From Teichococcus deserti (lineage in GTDB: Bacteria; Pseudomonadota; Alphaproteobacteria; Acetobacterales; Acetobacteraceae): DNA of 64,000 nucleotides. Each line of letters begins with the position of its first letter. Positions within the stretch are counted from its first letter, which is position 1. The position numbers and the translations under genes were made by a program. Below the pieces are notes generated by a model. That model worked only from the letters and a program-made list of their open reading frames with translations. It was not told the DNA's origin and did no database searches. The stretch lies in the NCBI RefSeq assembly GCF_001982615.1, contig NZ_MLCO01000090.1:1-64000 (forward strand). Reading direction: 5' to 3'. This document shows, piece by piece, positions 34,027 through 43,120 of the stretch.

Positions 34027-34746
34027 TCAGCCATGCAGCAGGTACCAGCGGCGCGAGCCGAAGGCGGAGGAATAGCCGGGATCGACTTGCGTCACCCGGG
34101 TACGGCCCTGGTCACGGAAGAAGGCCAGGATGCTGGCCTCGTCGAACCAGAAGCTGCGATGCGGACCGACGGCGGAATAGACATTCTGCTTTTCCGCGAC
34201 GAGCGCGCCGCCATAGCGGCCTTCGCTGCGGCAGGCCTCGAAGCGGTCGGCGCGCCCAGGGAGGATCCGCGCGGCGTCGTAGAGCTCGGTATCGACGATC
34301 ACCGGCCGTCCGGCGGCGCGCCGCAGCAGGCGGGCTTGGTCGTCGAGCGGCAGGTGGTAGAGCAGCCCGATGCAGCCGATAACGTCGTGCTCGTCGAAGT
34401 TGCGGATGTCGCGGATATCGGCCTGGAGGCGGCGGAACTCGGCGCGCGGCGCCCAGCGGGGCGTCGCCAGCCCACCGGCATCGGGCTGGTCCAGCGCCTC
34501 GGCCAGGGCCCAGGCCGGGCGGGCGTCGAGCGCGGTGACGGCGAAGCCGTGGCGCGCGGCAACGCGGGAGAAGTGGCCGGGGCCGGCGCCAACATCCAGG
34601 AAGTGGAGGTTTTTCGCATCGGGCCAGACCGTCTGCAGCAGCCAGCGAAAGGTCCGCAGCCGCAGCAACAGAACGTCGAGGGTCCCGGTAGCAGTCGCCA
34701 ACCTGCTGCCAATAGCTTCTGGCAGCGCTAGACTTTCAGGCAGCAT
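34027..34746 (-). CDS. Class I SAM-dependent methyltransferase
   Basis: About 239 residues. Motif I is HFLDVGAGPGHFSRVAARHG, motif II is ALDARPAW, and the post-motif strand is DVIGCIGLLYHLPLDD with the downstream IVDTELYDAA. It is a complete Rossmann methyltransferase. Substrate unknown; a glycan hydroxyl or a carrier intermediate is likely from context. ATG 34746 is favoured over the longer frame at 34788 because the extension is Cys/Arg-rich. Divergent from the asparagine-synthetase-like gene and in tandem with the double glycosyltransferase. Confidence 0.8.
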   Translation of the reverse strand: MLPESLALPEAIGSRLATATGTLDVLLLRLRTFRWLLQTVWPDAKNLHFLDVGAGPGHFSRVAARHGFAVTALDARPAWALAEALDQPDAGGLATPRWAPRAEFRRLQADIRDIRNFDEHDVIGCIGLLYHLPLDDQARLLRRAAGRPVIVDTELYDAARILPGRADRFEACRSEGRYGGALVAEKQNVYSAVGPHRSFWFDEASILAFFRDQGRTRVTQVDPGYSSAFGSRRWYLLHG

Positions 34747-34895
34747 GGCGTGTTGTTCCCGGCAAGCTCCGGATAAAATCAAAATCATCCCGCCCCGTCA
34801 ACGCGGCGAGGAGGAAACATCATAGGTTGTGTTGTGAGAAACGAAGTCGATCGGACGGGCGACTCGTCGTTCAAAAAAAGCGATTTTGCTGATTT

Positions 34896-34928
34896 AATAC
34901 GATATCGGTCGTATTCCCTTCTATCGGT
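34896..34928. promoter_or_regulatory. Divergent promoter region with inverted and direct repeats
   Basis: The 266-base gap 34747-35012 is markedly AT-rich. AATACGA (34896-34902) pairs with TCGTATT (34909-34915). TATCGGT occurs at 34903 and again at 34922, followed each time by a TAT run. The elements are suited to a dimeric regulator controlling both the methyltransferase and the nine-gene operon. Confidence 0.5.
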
Positions 34929-35012
34929 ATTATCGTATAGCTTGACGGGCCAGCCTTCGTCACGGAAGAAGCTGATTCAGGTGATGCCCGACGAGAGACG
35001 AGGAACCTGGCG

Positions 35013-36998
35013 ATGGACTTCCTGATTGCCCGGGGCTTCTCCATGGCGGCGCATCTGGCCGAGCTCAAGACCGCCTGCGTGGGCTATGCTGGCGGGTGTT
35101 TTCGCCATTGCAGGATCGGCAGGCTGGAGATTTTCGCCTCCGATCCCTTCGGCCTGAATGACGGGCTGGCGCCGGATGCGCCCGCCGCCTTCCGGCTGTT
35201 CGACGGCCAGGCCTCGGTCGGCCGCGAATTCCACCATTCCCTCGCCGCCTCCGCCGGGATGGCGCGGATGATTGACGCCGCCGTTGAGGGGCGCCTGACG
35301 CCCGAGGCTGTCAATGCCGGCGTCTTCGTCCTCGGACGGATCGATGCGCAGGGCCTGCGCCTGGTCACCGATCCCCTCAGCCAGTACCCGGTCTACCTGG
35401 TCCGGCGCGGCGCCGGCTTCATGATCTCCAACGTGCTGGCCGCGATCGTCGCGCTGCTGCGGCGGCACGGACTGCCGGCGACGCCCAGCCTGCTGCCCTG
35501 CCTGGAAGGCATGGTGATGGGCGGCAGCCTGGGTGAGGGCACGCCGGTCGAGGAGATCGAGCGGCTGTCCTTCGGCTGCGACATCGAGGCCGGCGACACC
35601 CTGCGCCTGACGCCCAGGCCGGCGCTCGACATGCCGCTGGACTACGAGGCCACGATCCGCGCGGCGCGCGCGGCGCTCGCCGCGCATGTCGACGCCGTGG
35701 CCGCCGCCGTGGCGACGCCGCGGCTGGTCGTGGCCGATGTCAGCGGCGGGGTTGATTCACGCTGCGTCCTATCGCTGCTGCTGGAATCCCCGCTGCGCGA
35801 CGAGCTGGCCGGGCGCTGCTTCACCCGCTTCCCCAATCCGGACGCCAATGTAGCCGGCGCCATCATGGAACGCTTCGGCCTGCCGGTGGCGCGCCTGCCG
35901 ACGGGCATCGACATCGGCCGGCTGATGCAGCCCGAGCCAGCGGTGCCAGGCGCAGTGCTGAGCAACGCCGCCTTCAGCGGCGGCGCCCGCGTCGTCGAGG
36001 CGGCGCCGCCAGCCATCGCCTTCCCGCACCTGGTGCATTTTACCGGCGCCTTCGGCGAGCTCGGCGGCGGCAGCAGCAGCGCCGACTTCGTCGCCCTGGC
36101 CGGCGCCGGGTCGGATCCCGGCGGCTATTCGGCCGAGCGTGCGGTGGACATCATCCTGGACCGCCGCCGCAAGGTCGGCGCGACGGGCCTGCTGCATCCC
36201 GACGCGCTGGCGCAGGTGCGGCGCAACGCCATTGCCTGCCTGGCCGCGCTGGAGGCGACGGGGGTGCCGCGCGACCAGCTCTCGGCCGAGCTCTATCTGC
36301 GGGTGCGCTGCCGCGATCATTTTGGCTTGGCCAGCCGCGTCGGCAGCATCGGCCGGGTGCGCCCCGATCCGCTGGCCAGCGCCTGGCTGGTGCGAGCGCG
36401 GCGCCTGCTGCCCTCGGCGCTGCACCGGCGCAACAAGGTCATCCTCGACCTGATGCTAGCCGGCGGCGAGACCTCGCGCAGCCTGGCCATGATGCCACTG
36501 GCTGGCAAGCGCTGGGAGGCGCCGGTGCTGCCTGCCGGGCTGGTTCCCGACGCGGCGGACATCGAGCCGGTCGGGCCGGACACGCCGGCGCTCAGCCGGC
36601 TGACCGGCGCGCTAATGGCGGGCGAGATGATCCCGACCCAGGGCTCGCGCGGCCTGCTGCACGAGCATGCGGTGCGGCTGAAGGTCAAGGAGGCGTTGCA
36701 GCGCAGCCGCGAGGCGCCGCCGCCGGGCAATGTCCGCTTCGGCAACGAGGCGGCCATCCAGGGCCATCAGGCGCTGATGCGCGGGCTGGTCGAGCGGCTG
36801 CCGGCCGGTCACACCGCCTGGCAGGCCTTCGACCGGGCCGCCGTGCTGCGCTGCGCCACGCAGCCGCTGCAGGACTTCCGCAGCACGATCGACAGCGGCG
36901 CGCTGTCGCATGCCGTGGCCGGGCTGACCTGGCTGCTCGACCAGCCGGGCGTCGAGGCCCCGGCGGAGCTCCTGCACCACCCCGCGCCAGCCGCCTGA
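35013..36998 (+). CDS. Asparagine-synthetase-like (PP-loop) enzyme without glutaminase Cys
   Basis: A 661-residue protein and the first gene of the nine-gene operon. The core has the pyrophosphate-binding loop SGGVDS at residues 244-249 (VVADVSGGVDSRCVLSLLLE), which defines asparagine-synthetase-family enzymes that activate a carboxylate as acyl-adenylate and form an amide. The N-terminal half resembles an amidotransferase-like lobe, but the catalytic Cys at position 2 of class II glutaminases is missing (MDFLIARG). This suggests it uses ammonia or an amine directly, or only adenylates. A family relative, beta-lactam synthetase, also lacks the Cys. An amide-forming or ligase step in the pathway is inferred. 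Confidence 0.72.
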   Translation: MDFLIARGFSMAAHLAELKTACVGYAGGCFRHCRIGRLEIFASDPFGLNDGLAPDAPAAFRLFDGQASVGREFHHSLAASAGMARMIDAAVEGRLTPEAVNAGVFVLGRIDAQGLRLVTDPLSQYPVYLVRRGAGFMISNVLAAIVALLRRHGLPATPSLLPCLEGMVMGGSLGEGTPVEEIERLSFGCDIEAGDTLRLTPRPALDMPLDYEATIRAARAALAAHVDAVAAAVATPRLVVADVSGGVDSRCVLSLLLESPLRDELAGRCFTRFPNPDANVAGAIMERFGLPVARLPTGIDIGRLMQPEPAVPGAVLSNAAFSGGARVVEAAPPAIAFPHLVHFTGAFGELGGGSSSADFVALAGAGSDPGGYSAERAVDIILDRRRKVGATGLLHPDALAQVRRNAIACLAALEATGVPRDQLSAELYLRVRCRDHFGLASRVGSIGRVRPDPLASAWLVRARRLLPSALHRRNKVILDLMLAGGETSRSLAMMPLAGKRWEAPVLPAGLVPDAADIEPVGPDTPALSRLTGALMAGEMIPTQGSRGLLHEHAVRLKVKEALQRSREAPPPGNVRFGNEAAIQGHQALMRGLVERLPAGHTAWQAFDRAAVLRCATQPLQDFRSTIDSGALSHAVAGLTWLLDQPGVEAPAELLHHPAPAA

Positions 36999-37008
36999 GC
37001 CGCGGCCC

Positions 37009-38691
37009 GTGCAGGAACCCGCGCCCTCCGCCGCCGCGATCCGTGAGCTCATCCGCGCCGGCGAGCTCGAGGCGGCGCAGCGCCTGCTGGCGGCGGCCGA
37101 GGCGCGCACGCCGCTGCCGGCCGCGCTGCTGCTGCTGCGCGGTGACCTGCTGGCCAGGACCGGCGACGTGGCGGGGGCAGAGGCGCTGCTACGCGGGGTG
37201 CTGCGCCAGGCGCCGGGCGACCAGGGCGCGGCGCAGCGCCTGGTGCGGCTGCTGCGCGAGGCGGGCCGGCTGGTCGAGGCGCGCGACATCTTCCGCGCGC
37301 TGGTCTGGCGCGGCCCGGCGGCGGCCGAGGTGCAGGACCGGCTGGTCAACCAGCTGAGTTCGGGCGCCGATTGCGAGCCCGCGGCCACCCTGGCCTTCCT
37401 GGCCGCGCTGCTCGAGGGCGGTGAGCCCCGCCCGGTGGTCCTGCTGCGCCAAGCAGTCTTCCTGGCGCGGCAGCAGCAGCCCGGCCCGGCGCTGCAGGCG
37501 ATGGACCGCGCTCGCGCGGCGGGGCCGCTGCCGGTCTATGCAGCCGGCATCCATGTCGACCTGCTGCTGGCCGCCGGCCGCGACCATGACGCCCTGGCGG
37601 AGGCGCAGGCGCTGCAGGCCCGCGCGCCGGAGGATCCACGCCTGGCCGAGAAGCTGGTGATCGCCGCCGCCGCCGCAGGCGAGCCGGGGCTGGCGGGCGA
37701 GGCCATGGAGGCAGCGGTGGCGCGCCACCCGACCGACTGGTGGCTGCTGTTCCGCTTCGGCCGATTGCCGCTGCGGCGCGAAGCGGTGACGCGGATCTTC
37801 GCGCAGATCGAGGCCAATGCGCGCCAGCACACGCTGCAGCCGCGCGCGCTGTTCCAATACGCCCTGGCCTGCCTGGAGCAGCAGGCGCTGGCGCCGGCCG
37901 CGGCGGCGCTGGAGACGCCCGGCATGGACGACCCGGCGGTCGCGCCGATGGTCGCGGCGCTCGCCCCGGCGCTGCGCCGGCTGCGCCAGGGCGGCCTGCC
38001 GCCGGCCCGCTTCGCCGAGGACCGGCTGCGCGAGGTCGAGGTGGTGCCGCAGCCCGGCGCCGCGACGGTGCTGCTGGTCTTCGGCGGCGTCATGGGCCGC
38101 TTCAGCTACCTGCCGCTGGCGCTGTTCGACCGCTGGCTGCAGCGCTACGACTGTCATGCGGTGCATCTGCGCGACCCGCTGGGCGCCGCCTTCCTGCAGG
38201 GCCTGCCGAGCCTGGGCGCGGACGAGGCAGCGATGGCCGAGGCGCTGGCGGCGATCTGCCGCGACCTGGGCGCCCGCCGCATCGTCACGCTCGGCGCCTC
38301 GGTCGGCGGCTTCGCGGCGGCGCGGCTGGGCAGCCGCCTCGGCGCGACGGCGGCGCTGTCGCTGGCCGGGCCGACGCTGCTCGACCCGGCGGTCGACTTG
38401 GCGGCGCGGCCGCAGCATGTGCGCAACGCCTTCGAGCGGCTGAAGGCGCGGGTCGACCTGCGCGATGACTTGGCCCGCCGCCCGTCGATGCGCTTCCTCT
38501 ACGCCTACAGCGCCGAGCGGCCGCGGCATGCGGCGCAGATGCAGCTGCTCGACGGCATCCCCAATGTCATGCCCTGGCCGTTTCCTGGCGAGGACACCTC
38601 CTTCACCGCGCTGCGCGCCTTCGCCGATGGCAGCCTCGATGCCATGTTGGAGCAGGGGCTGGGCCTGCGCCGGTGCGGGGCGGCGGCATGA
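37009..38691 (+). CDS. TPR-repeat protein with alpha/beta-hydrolase-like C-terminus
   Basis: A 560-residue protein starting at GTG 37009, 11 bases after the previous stop. The N-terminal 340 residues are Ala/Leu-rich TPR-like helices (LELAAQRLLAAAEAR type; LLRGDLLARTGDVAGAEALL; QAPGDQGAAQRLVRLL). The C-terminal 210 residues have an alpha/beta-hydrolase pattern with the nucleophile-elbow-like GASVGGFAAARLG and the preceding RRIVTLGASVGG, plus ATVLLVFGGVMGRFSYLPLA. The catalytic acid and His are not obvious. Possible acyl- or pyruvyl-group handling enzyme. The stop overlaps the next gene. Confidence 0.7.
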   Translation: MQEPAPSAAAIRELIRAGELEAAQRLLAAAEARTPLPAALLLLRGDLLARTGDVAGAEALLRGVLRQAPGDQGAAQRLVRLLREAGRLVEARDIFRALVWRGPAAAEVQDRLVNQLSSGADCEPAATLAFLAALLEGGEPRPVVLLRQAVFLARQQQPGPALQAMDRARAAGPLPVYAAGIHVDLLLAAGRDHDALAEAQALQARAPEDPRLAEKLVIAAAAAGEPGLAGEAMEAAVARHPTDWWLLFRFGRLPLRREAVTRIFAQIEANARQHTLQPRALFQYALACLEQQALAPAAAALETPGMDDPAVAPMVAALAPALRRLRQGGLPPARFAEDRLREVEVVPQPGAATVLLVFGGVMGRFSYLPLALFDRWLQRYDCHAVHLRDPLGAAFLQGLPSLGADEAAMAEALAAICRDLGARRIVTLGASVGGFAAARLGSRLGATAALSLAGPTLLDPAVDLAARPQHVRNAFERLKARVDLRDDLARRPSMRFLYAYSAERPRHAAQMQLLDGIPNVMPWPFPGEDTSFTALRAFADGSLDAMLEQGLGLRRCGAAA

Positions 38692-39938
38692 GCGGCGCCC
38701 GCGACGACGCCAGGCCGCGCCGCGTCGCCGTCGCCGCCGTCTGCGACATCGCCAATTACGGCGACCAGCTGTTCCCGCTGATCGCCGCGCACCGGCTGGC
38801 GCCGCTCGGCATCGCGGTCGAGGCGGTGGCGCCGGGCGCCGCCCATCGGCTGCGGCCGGGGGCGCTGACGCCGCGCAGCCTGGACTGGCTGCTGGCCGGC
38901 GGGGAAATGCTGGACGGCGTGCTGATCGGCGGCGGCAACATCGTCTACAACCTGCGTGCCGACTACCTGGCGCGGTCCGGCGCGCGCGACAGCTGGCTGG
39001 GGCAGGGGCTGCACACTGGCCTCTGGCTCGGCGCCGCCCTCGCTGCCGCGATCCGCGACATTCCCTTCGGCTTCAACGCGCCAGGCTTGCCCTATCCGTT
39101 TTCCGGGGCCACGGCACGCGACGTGCTGCGGCCGGTGCTGCAGGCGGCCGATTGCTGCGCCTTCCGCGACGCCGCCAGCGCGCGGCTGGCCGAGGCCGCC
39201 GGCGTCGCGGTGCAGCAGGTGCCCGACACCGCTATCGAGATCGCCCGGATGTGGCCGCGCGACGGACTGGCGCCGGCGGCCGAGGCGGAGGGCCAGCCCT
39301 ATGCCGCGCTGCATCTGCGGCTAGCCGGCGAGCCCGAGGCGCATCTGGCCGCGGTCGCCGCGCTGCTGGACGGCTTCTGCACCGGCCAGGGGCTGCGGCC
39401 CCTGCTGATCGCCATCGGCGACGATCTCGGCGACGGCGCGGCGGCGCGGCGGCTGGCGGCTGCGATGACCGTGCCGGCGCGCGTGCTGGGCGGCGACCGG
39501 TCGCTGCAGGCGGTCGCCGCCGCCATCGCCGGCGCCCGGATCTATCTCGGCGGCTCGCTGCATGGCTATGTCACCGCCGCCGCCTATGGCGTGCCCGGCC
39601 TCGTGGTGACCGCGCAGCCGCTGCGCAAATTCGCTGGCTTCCTCGACTGGATGGAGCGTCCAGCGGATCTGGCCACCGACTGGGCGGCCGCCTGCGCGCG
39701 GGCTGTCCCGCTGCTGGCCGGCGGGCGGGTTGTGGTGCCCGACCGGATCTGGCAGGCGCTCGACGCGCATTGGGCCGCGGTCGCCGCCATGCTGGAGGCG
39801 CCGCAGCGCCGCCGCGCCGAGCGCGCCGCGATGCTGCGCGCCCTCACGCTGCGCGCCGTATCGCGGCAGGGCGGCGGCGGGCTGGAATGGCTGATGGCCG
39901 GCTGGCACCCGCCCTCCGCCCGGGCGCGGACGGCATGA
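38688..39938 (+). CDS. Polysaccharide pyruvyl transferase family protein 2
   Basis: A 416-residue homologue of the pyruvyl transferase family: AAVCDIANYGDQLFPLIAAH, then GVLIGGGNIVYNLRADY, GLWLGAALAA, FRDAASARLAE and QVPDTAIEIARMWPRD, and the signature GGSLHGYVTAAAYGVPGLVV. ATGA overlaps join it to both neighbours. It lacks the helical extension of protein 1. The substrate is not determined. Confidence 0.85.
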   Translation: MSGARDDARPRRVAVAAVCDIANYGDQLFPLIAAHRLAPLGIAVEAVAPGAAHRLRPGALTPRSLDWLLAGGEMLDGVLIGGGNIVYNLRADYLARSGARDSWLGQGLHTGLWLGAALAAAIRDIPFGFNAPGLPYPFSGATARDVLRPVLQAADCCAFRDAASARLAEAAGVAVQQVPDTAIEIARMWPRDGLAPAAEAEGQPYAALHLRLAGEPEAHLAAVAALLDGFCTGQGLRPLLIAIGDDLGDGAAARRLAAAMTVPARVLGGDRSLQAVAAAIAGARIYLGGSLHGYVTAAAYGVPGLVVTAQPLRKFAGFLDWMERPADLATDWAAACARAVPLLAGGRVVVPDRIWQALDAHWAAVAAMLEAPQRRRAERAAMLRALTLRAVSRQGGGGLEWLMAGWHPPSARARTA

Positions 39939-41626
39939 GCGTTGCCTCCAGCATCGCCGACCTGCTGCACCGCCATGCGCAGCGGCAGCCGCAGGCGCCG
40001 GCGCTGCTCTTCCTGGAGCGCGGCGAGCGGCCCGGGGCATCCGACAGCTATGCCTCGCTCGACCTGCGGGCGCGTCAGGCGGCGGCGCATCTGCTGGCGG
40101 CTGGGCTGCGTGGCCGCCCGGTGCTGCTAGCCTGCGAGGCCGGGCTGTCCTTCATCCATGCCTTCCTCGGTTGCCTCTATGCCGGGGTGCTGCCCGTGCC
40201 GGTGCCGGCGACGCTGCGCCGGCAGCAGGGCGCGCGGCAGCGGCTGGTGGCGCGCGACGCCTGCCCCGCCGCGGTCATCGCTGATGACCCTGCCGTGGTC
40301 GCGGAGCTGGCCGACGGCGCGCCGCTGCCCTGCCTGCTGCCGCAGGAGCTGCAGTGCCCCGACCGCCCGCCGCTGAAAGCGCCGCTGCCGGCGGCGGCAG
40401 GCGACATCGCCTTCATCCAGTACACCTCCGGCTCGACCAGCGCGCCGAAGGGCGTCGTCGTCACCCACGGCAACATCATGGCCAACCAGGCGATGATCCA
40501 GGCCGCCTTCGGCCATGGTCCGGAGACCGTGGTGCTCAGCTGGCTACCGCTGCACCACGACATGGGGCTGATCGGCTCAATCCTGCAGCCGCTCTATCTC
40601 GGCGGCCGCTGCGTGCTGATGTCGCCGCTGAGTTTCCTGCAGCGGCCGGCGCGTTGGCTGCGGGCGATCGCCGCGCACCGCGCGACCACCAGCGGCGCGC
40701 CCAACTTCGCCTATGAGCTTTGCCTGCGCCATGTCACCGACGCGCAGCTGGAAGGTCTCGATCTGTCCAGCTGGCGCCTGGCCTTCTGCGGCGCCGAGCC
40801 GGTGCGGATGCGCAGCATGCGGCGCTTCGCCGACCGCTTCGCCGCCGCGGGCTTCGACGCGGGCGCGCTCTACCCCTGCTACGGCATGGCGGAGGCGACG
40901 CTGTTCATCGCCGGCGGGCGGGCCGGCCAGGGCGCGCGCGGCCGCGACTTCGAGCGCCGCCGCTTCGCCGAGGTCGCGACCGACGGCGCCGCGCGGCAAT
41001 CCATCGCCAGCTGCGGCGCCGCCTGGGCGCCCGGGCGCCTGGCCGTCGCCGGTCCCGGCGCCGTGGCGCTGCCGCCGGGCGAGCTCGGCGAGATCTGCGT
41101 CGCCGGCCCGCATGTCAGCCCCGGCACCTGGGCCCCGGCGGTGCCGGGCGGCATCGCGCCCTATGCCGGGCGGCTGGTGACGCTGGACGGCGTCGCGCAT
41201 CTGCGCTCCGGCGACGCCGGCATCCTGGTGGAGGGCGAGCTGCATGTGCTCGGGCGGCTGAAGGACATGATCATCATCCGCGGCGCCAACCTCTATGCCG
41301 AGGATCTGGAGATGACGCTGCTGGAGCAGCCGGAGGCGGCCGAGATCGAGGCCGCCGCCGCCATTGCCGTCGAGCGCGACGCGGCCGAGGTGCTGGTGCT
41401 GCTCTGCGAGGCCTCGGCCCGCGGCCGGCGCGAGGGCGTGCCGGCCGCGCTGGCGGCGGCGCTGGCGCGGCGCCTGGCCGAGGCGCATGGCCTGGCGCCG
41501 GCCGAGATGGTGCTGGTGCCGCCGCGCGGCCTGCCGCGCACCACCAGCGGCAAGGTGCAGCGTGGCGCCGCCCGCGCCGCCTGGCTGGAGCGGCGGCTGC
41601 CGCTGCTGGAATGGGGCGCCGCGTGA
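39935..41626 (+). CDS. Fatty-acyl-AMP ligase (FAAL-like adenylating enzyme)
   Basis: A 563-residue ANL-superfamily enzyme. The ATP motif is IQYTSGSTSAPKGVVVTHGN (Tyr 163), then LSWLPLHHDMGLIGSIL (typical of FAALs), APNFAYELCLRH, and CYGMAEATLFIAGG. The C-terminal hinge region is LKDMIIIRGANLYAEDLEMT, and the Lys is in TTSGKVQRG. FAALs activate long fatty acids as acyl-AMP and load them onto acyl carrier proteins rather than CoA. That fits an acyl carrier protein gene two places downstream. The ATG at 39935 overlaps the upstream stop. Confidence 0.9.
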   Translation: MSVASSIADLLHRHAQRQPQAPALLFLERGERPGASDSYASLDLRARQAAAHLLAAGLRGRPVLLACEAGLSFIHAFLGCLYAGVLPVPVPATLRRQQGARQRLVARDACPAAVIADDPAVVAELADGAPLPCLLPQELQCPDRPPLKAPLPAAAGDIAFIQYTSGSTSAPKGVVVTHGNIMANQAMIQAAFGHGPETVVLSWLPLHHDMGLIGSILQPLYLGGRCVLMSPLSFLQRPARWLRAIAAHRATTSGAPNFAYELCLRHVTDAQLEGLDLSSWRLAFCGAEPVRMRSMRRFADRFAAAGFDAGALYPCYGMAEATLFIAGGRAGQGARGRDFERRRFAEVATDGAARQSIASCGAAWAPGRLAVAGPGAVALPPGELGEICVAGPHVSPGTWAPAVPGGIAPYAGRLVTLDGVAHLRSGDAGILVEGELHVLGRLKDMIIIRGANLYAEDLEMTLLEQPEAAEIEAAAAIAVERDAAEVLVLLCEASARGRREGVPAALAAALARRLAEAHGLAPAEMVLVPPRGLPRTTSGKVQRGAARAAWLERRLPLLEWGAA

Positions 41627-42864
41627 CCCGCCCCAGCATGCACCGCCCCGGCATCGACCGCCCCGGGGGCATGCCGCCGCGGCTGGACGCCGGCCCGGCG
41701 CGCTGGTGCGACCGGGACCGGATCTGGCTGCTGACCCGCCACGCCGATGTCGCCCAGTTACTGCGCCAGCCGGCGGTGGAGGCGGTGGAGTTCTACGCCG
41801 GCATCGCGGCGATCGGCCGCCGCGCCGGGCGCGACTATGGCAGCCTGGTGCGGCTGCTCGCCGGCATCCTGATGTTCCGCAACCCGCCGGAGCATGGCGC
41901 GGCGCGTGACTGGCTGCGGCGCGGCCTGGCGACGCTGGCCGGCGGCTTCTCGGCGGCGGCGGTCGGCGCCTGCGTCGAGGTCGCGCTGGCGCCGCTGCGG
42001 CATGGCCGGCCGGTCGAGCTGGTGGCAGCGCTGGCCGACCGGCTGCCGGTGCTGGTGATGGCGCGCGCGCTGGGCTTCGCCGAGGCGACGGTGGCGACGC
42101 TGCTCGCCGAAGGCCGCGGCATCGTCAATGCCTGGGAACGCGGCCTGCCCCTGCGCGCTTATGACGCGCTGCAGCGCCAGGCGGCGGCGATCGAGGCGGC
42201 GCTGCTGGCCGAGCTCGACCGCGCCGCGCGTGACGGCGGGCCGCTGCAGCCGCTGCTGGCACTGAACCAGCAAGGGTCACGGCTGTCGCAGGCCGAGGTG
42301 GCCGGCGCGCTGTTCAACCTGGTCATGGCCGGGATCGAGACCACGGCAGGGCTGTTGTCGAGCGCCATGCTGCTGGCCTTCGGCGCGCCGGGGCGGGCCG
42401 CGGCGCTGCGCGACGGCGCCATCCCGCTGCGCGGCTTCCTCGACGAGGTGCTGCGCTGCGCGCCGCCGCTGCGGCGGCTGCCCGGCCGTCGGCTGCTGGC
42501 GCCAGCCCGTTTCGGTGAGATCGAGATCGAGGCCGGTGCCATCGTCATCGCCGATGTCGAGGCGGCGCAGCACGACCCGGCGGTGCATCCCGAGCCCGAC
42601 CTGTTCGATCCGGCCCGGCGCCGTGCGCCGCCGCTGGCCTTCGGCGGCGGCGCGCATGCCTGCCTCGGCATCCCCCTCGCGATGCTGGAGGCGCAGCTGC
42701 TGCTGGCCGCCCTGCTCGAGGCCGGGCTGCGGCTGGAGGCCGCGCCGCCGCCGCGCTGGGAGGCGCATCCCTCCTTCCGGCGGCTGCAGCAGCTGCAGGG
42801 CCGGCTCGATCCTTCCTCCCCTATCCCCGTGCCCATCGCAGGAACAGAACACCATGTCGGATGA
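41623..42864 (+). CDS. Cytochrome P450
   Basis: A 413-residue P450 with all core motifs: I-helix LVMAGIETTAGLL, K-helix ExxR in FLDEVLRCAPPLRR, and the heme loop AFGGGAHACLGIPLAMLEAQ with thiolate Cys 347. It is soluble and of the bacterial class I type. No reductase gene is near. The start is GTG 41623, overlapping the FAAL stop by GTGA. In similar fatty-acid systems (P450 BioI type) such enzymes hydroxylate or cleave carrier-bound acyl chains. That role here is inferred. Confidence 0.9.
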   Translation: MTRPSMHRPGIDRPGGMPPRLDAGPARWCDRDRIWLLTRHADVAQLLRQPAVEAVEFYAGIAAIGRRAGRDYGSLVRLLAGILMFRNPPEHGAARDWLRRGLATLAGGFSAAAVGACVEVALAPLRHGRPVELVAALADRLPVLVMARALGFAEATVATLLAEGRGIVNAWERGLPLRAYDALQRQAAAIEAALLAELDRAARDGGPLQPLLALNQQGSRLSQAEVAGALFNLVMAGIETTAGLLSSAMLLAFGAPGRAAALRDGAIPLRGFLDEVLRCAPPLRRLPGRRLLAPARFGEIEIEAGAIVIADVEAAQHDPAVHPEPDLFDPARRRAPPLAFGGGAHACLGIPLAMLEAQLLLAALLEAGLRLEAAPPPRWEAHPSFRRLQQLQGRLDPSSPIPVPIAGTEHHVG

Positions 42865-43120
42865 CATCGCCGCCAGCCGCCGGATCGTGCAGGACTGGGT
42901 GGTGCGCTACATCGCCGCCGTCATCGACTTGGCGCCGGAGGCGGTGCCGCTCGACACCGAGTTCCGCGAGATCGGCGTCGATTCCGCCGAGGTCGTCATC
43001 ATGACCGGGGTGATGGAGGAGGAATTTGGCTTTGAGATCGATGCCGAGCTGCCCTTCCGCCGCGCCACCATCGCAGGCCTGCTGGACGCGCTGCAAGAAG
43101 CCGGCCTAGTCGCCGCATGA
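42854..43120 (+). CDS. Acyl carrier protein
   Basis: An 88-residue acidic protein with the phosphopantetheine attachment motif EIGVDSAEVVIMTGVMEEEF (Ser 44) and the four-helix pattern of acyl carrier proteins. The start overlaps the P450 stop by 11 bases. It is the expected partner of the FAAL two genes upstream, and the P450 and other enzymes may act on its bound chain. Confidence 0.9.
   Translation: MSDDIAASRRIVQDWVVRYIAAVIDLAPEAVPLDTEFREIGVDSAEVVIMTGVMEEEFGFEIDAELPFRRATIAGLLDALQEAGLVAA

Noticed and set aside
38465-39934. Long upstream extension of the fatty-acyl-AMP ligase frame
   Set aside because: It overlaps the pyruvyl transferase entirely and reads as Arg/Ala repeats. The ATG at 39935 overlaps the upstream stop as in the other operon genes.
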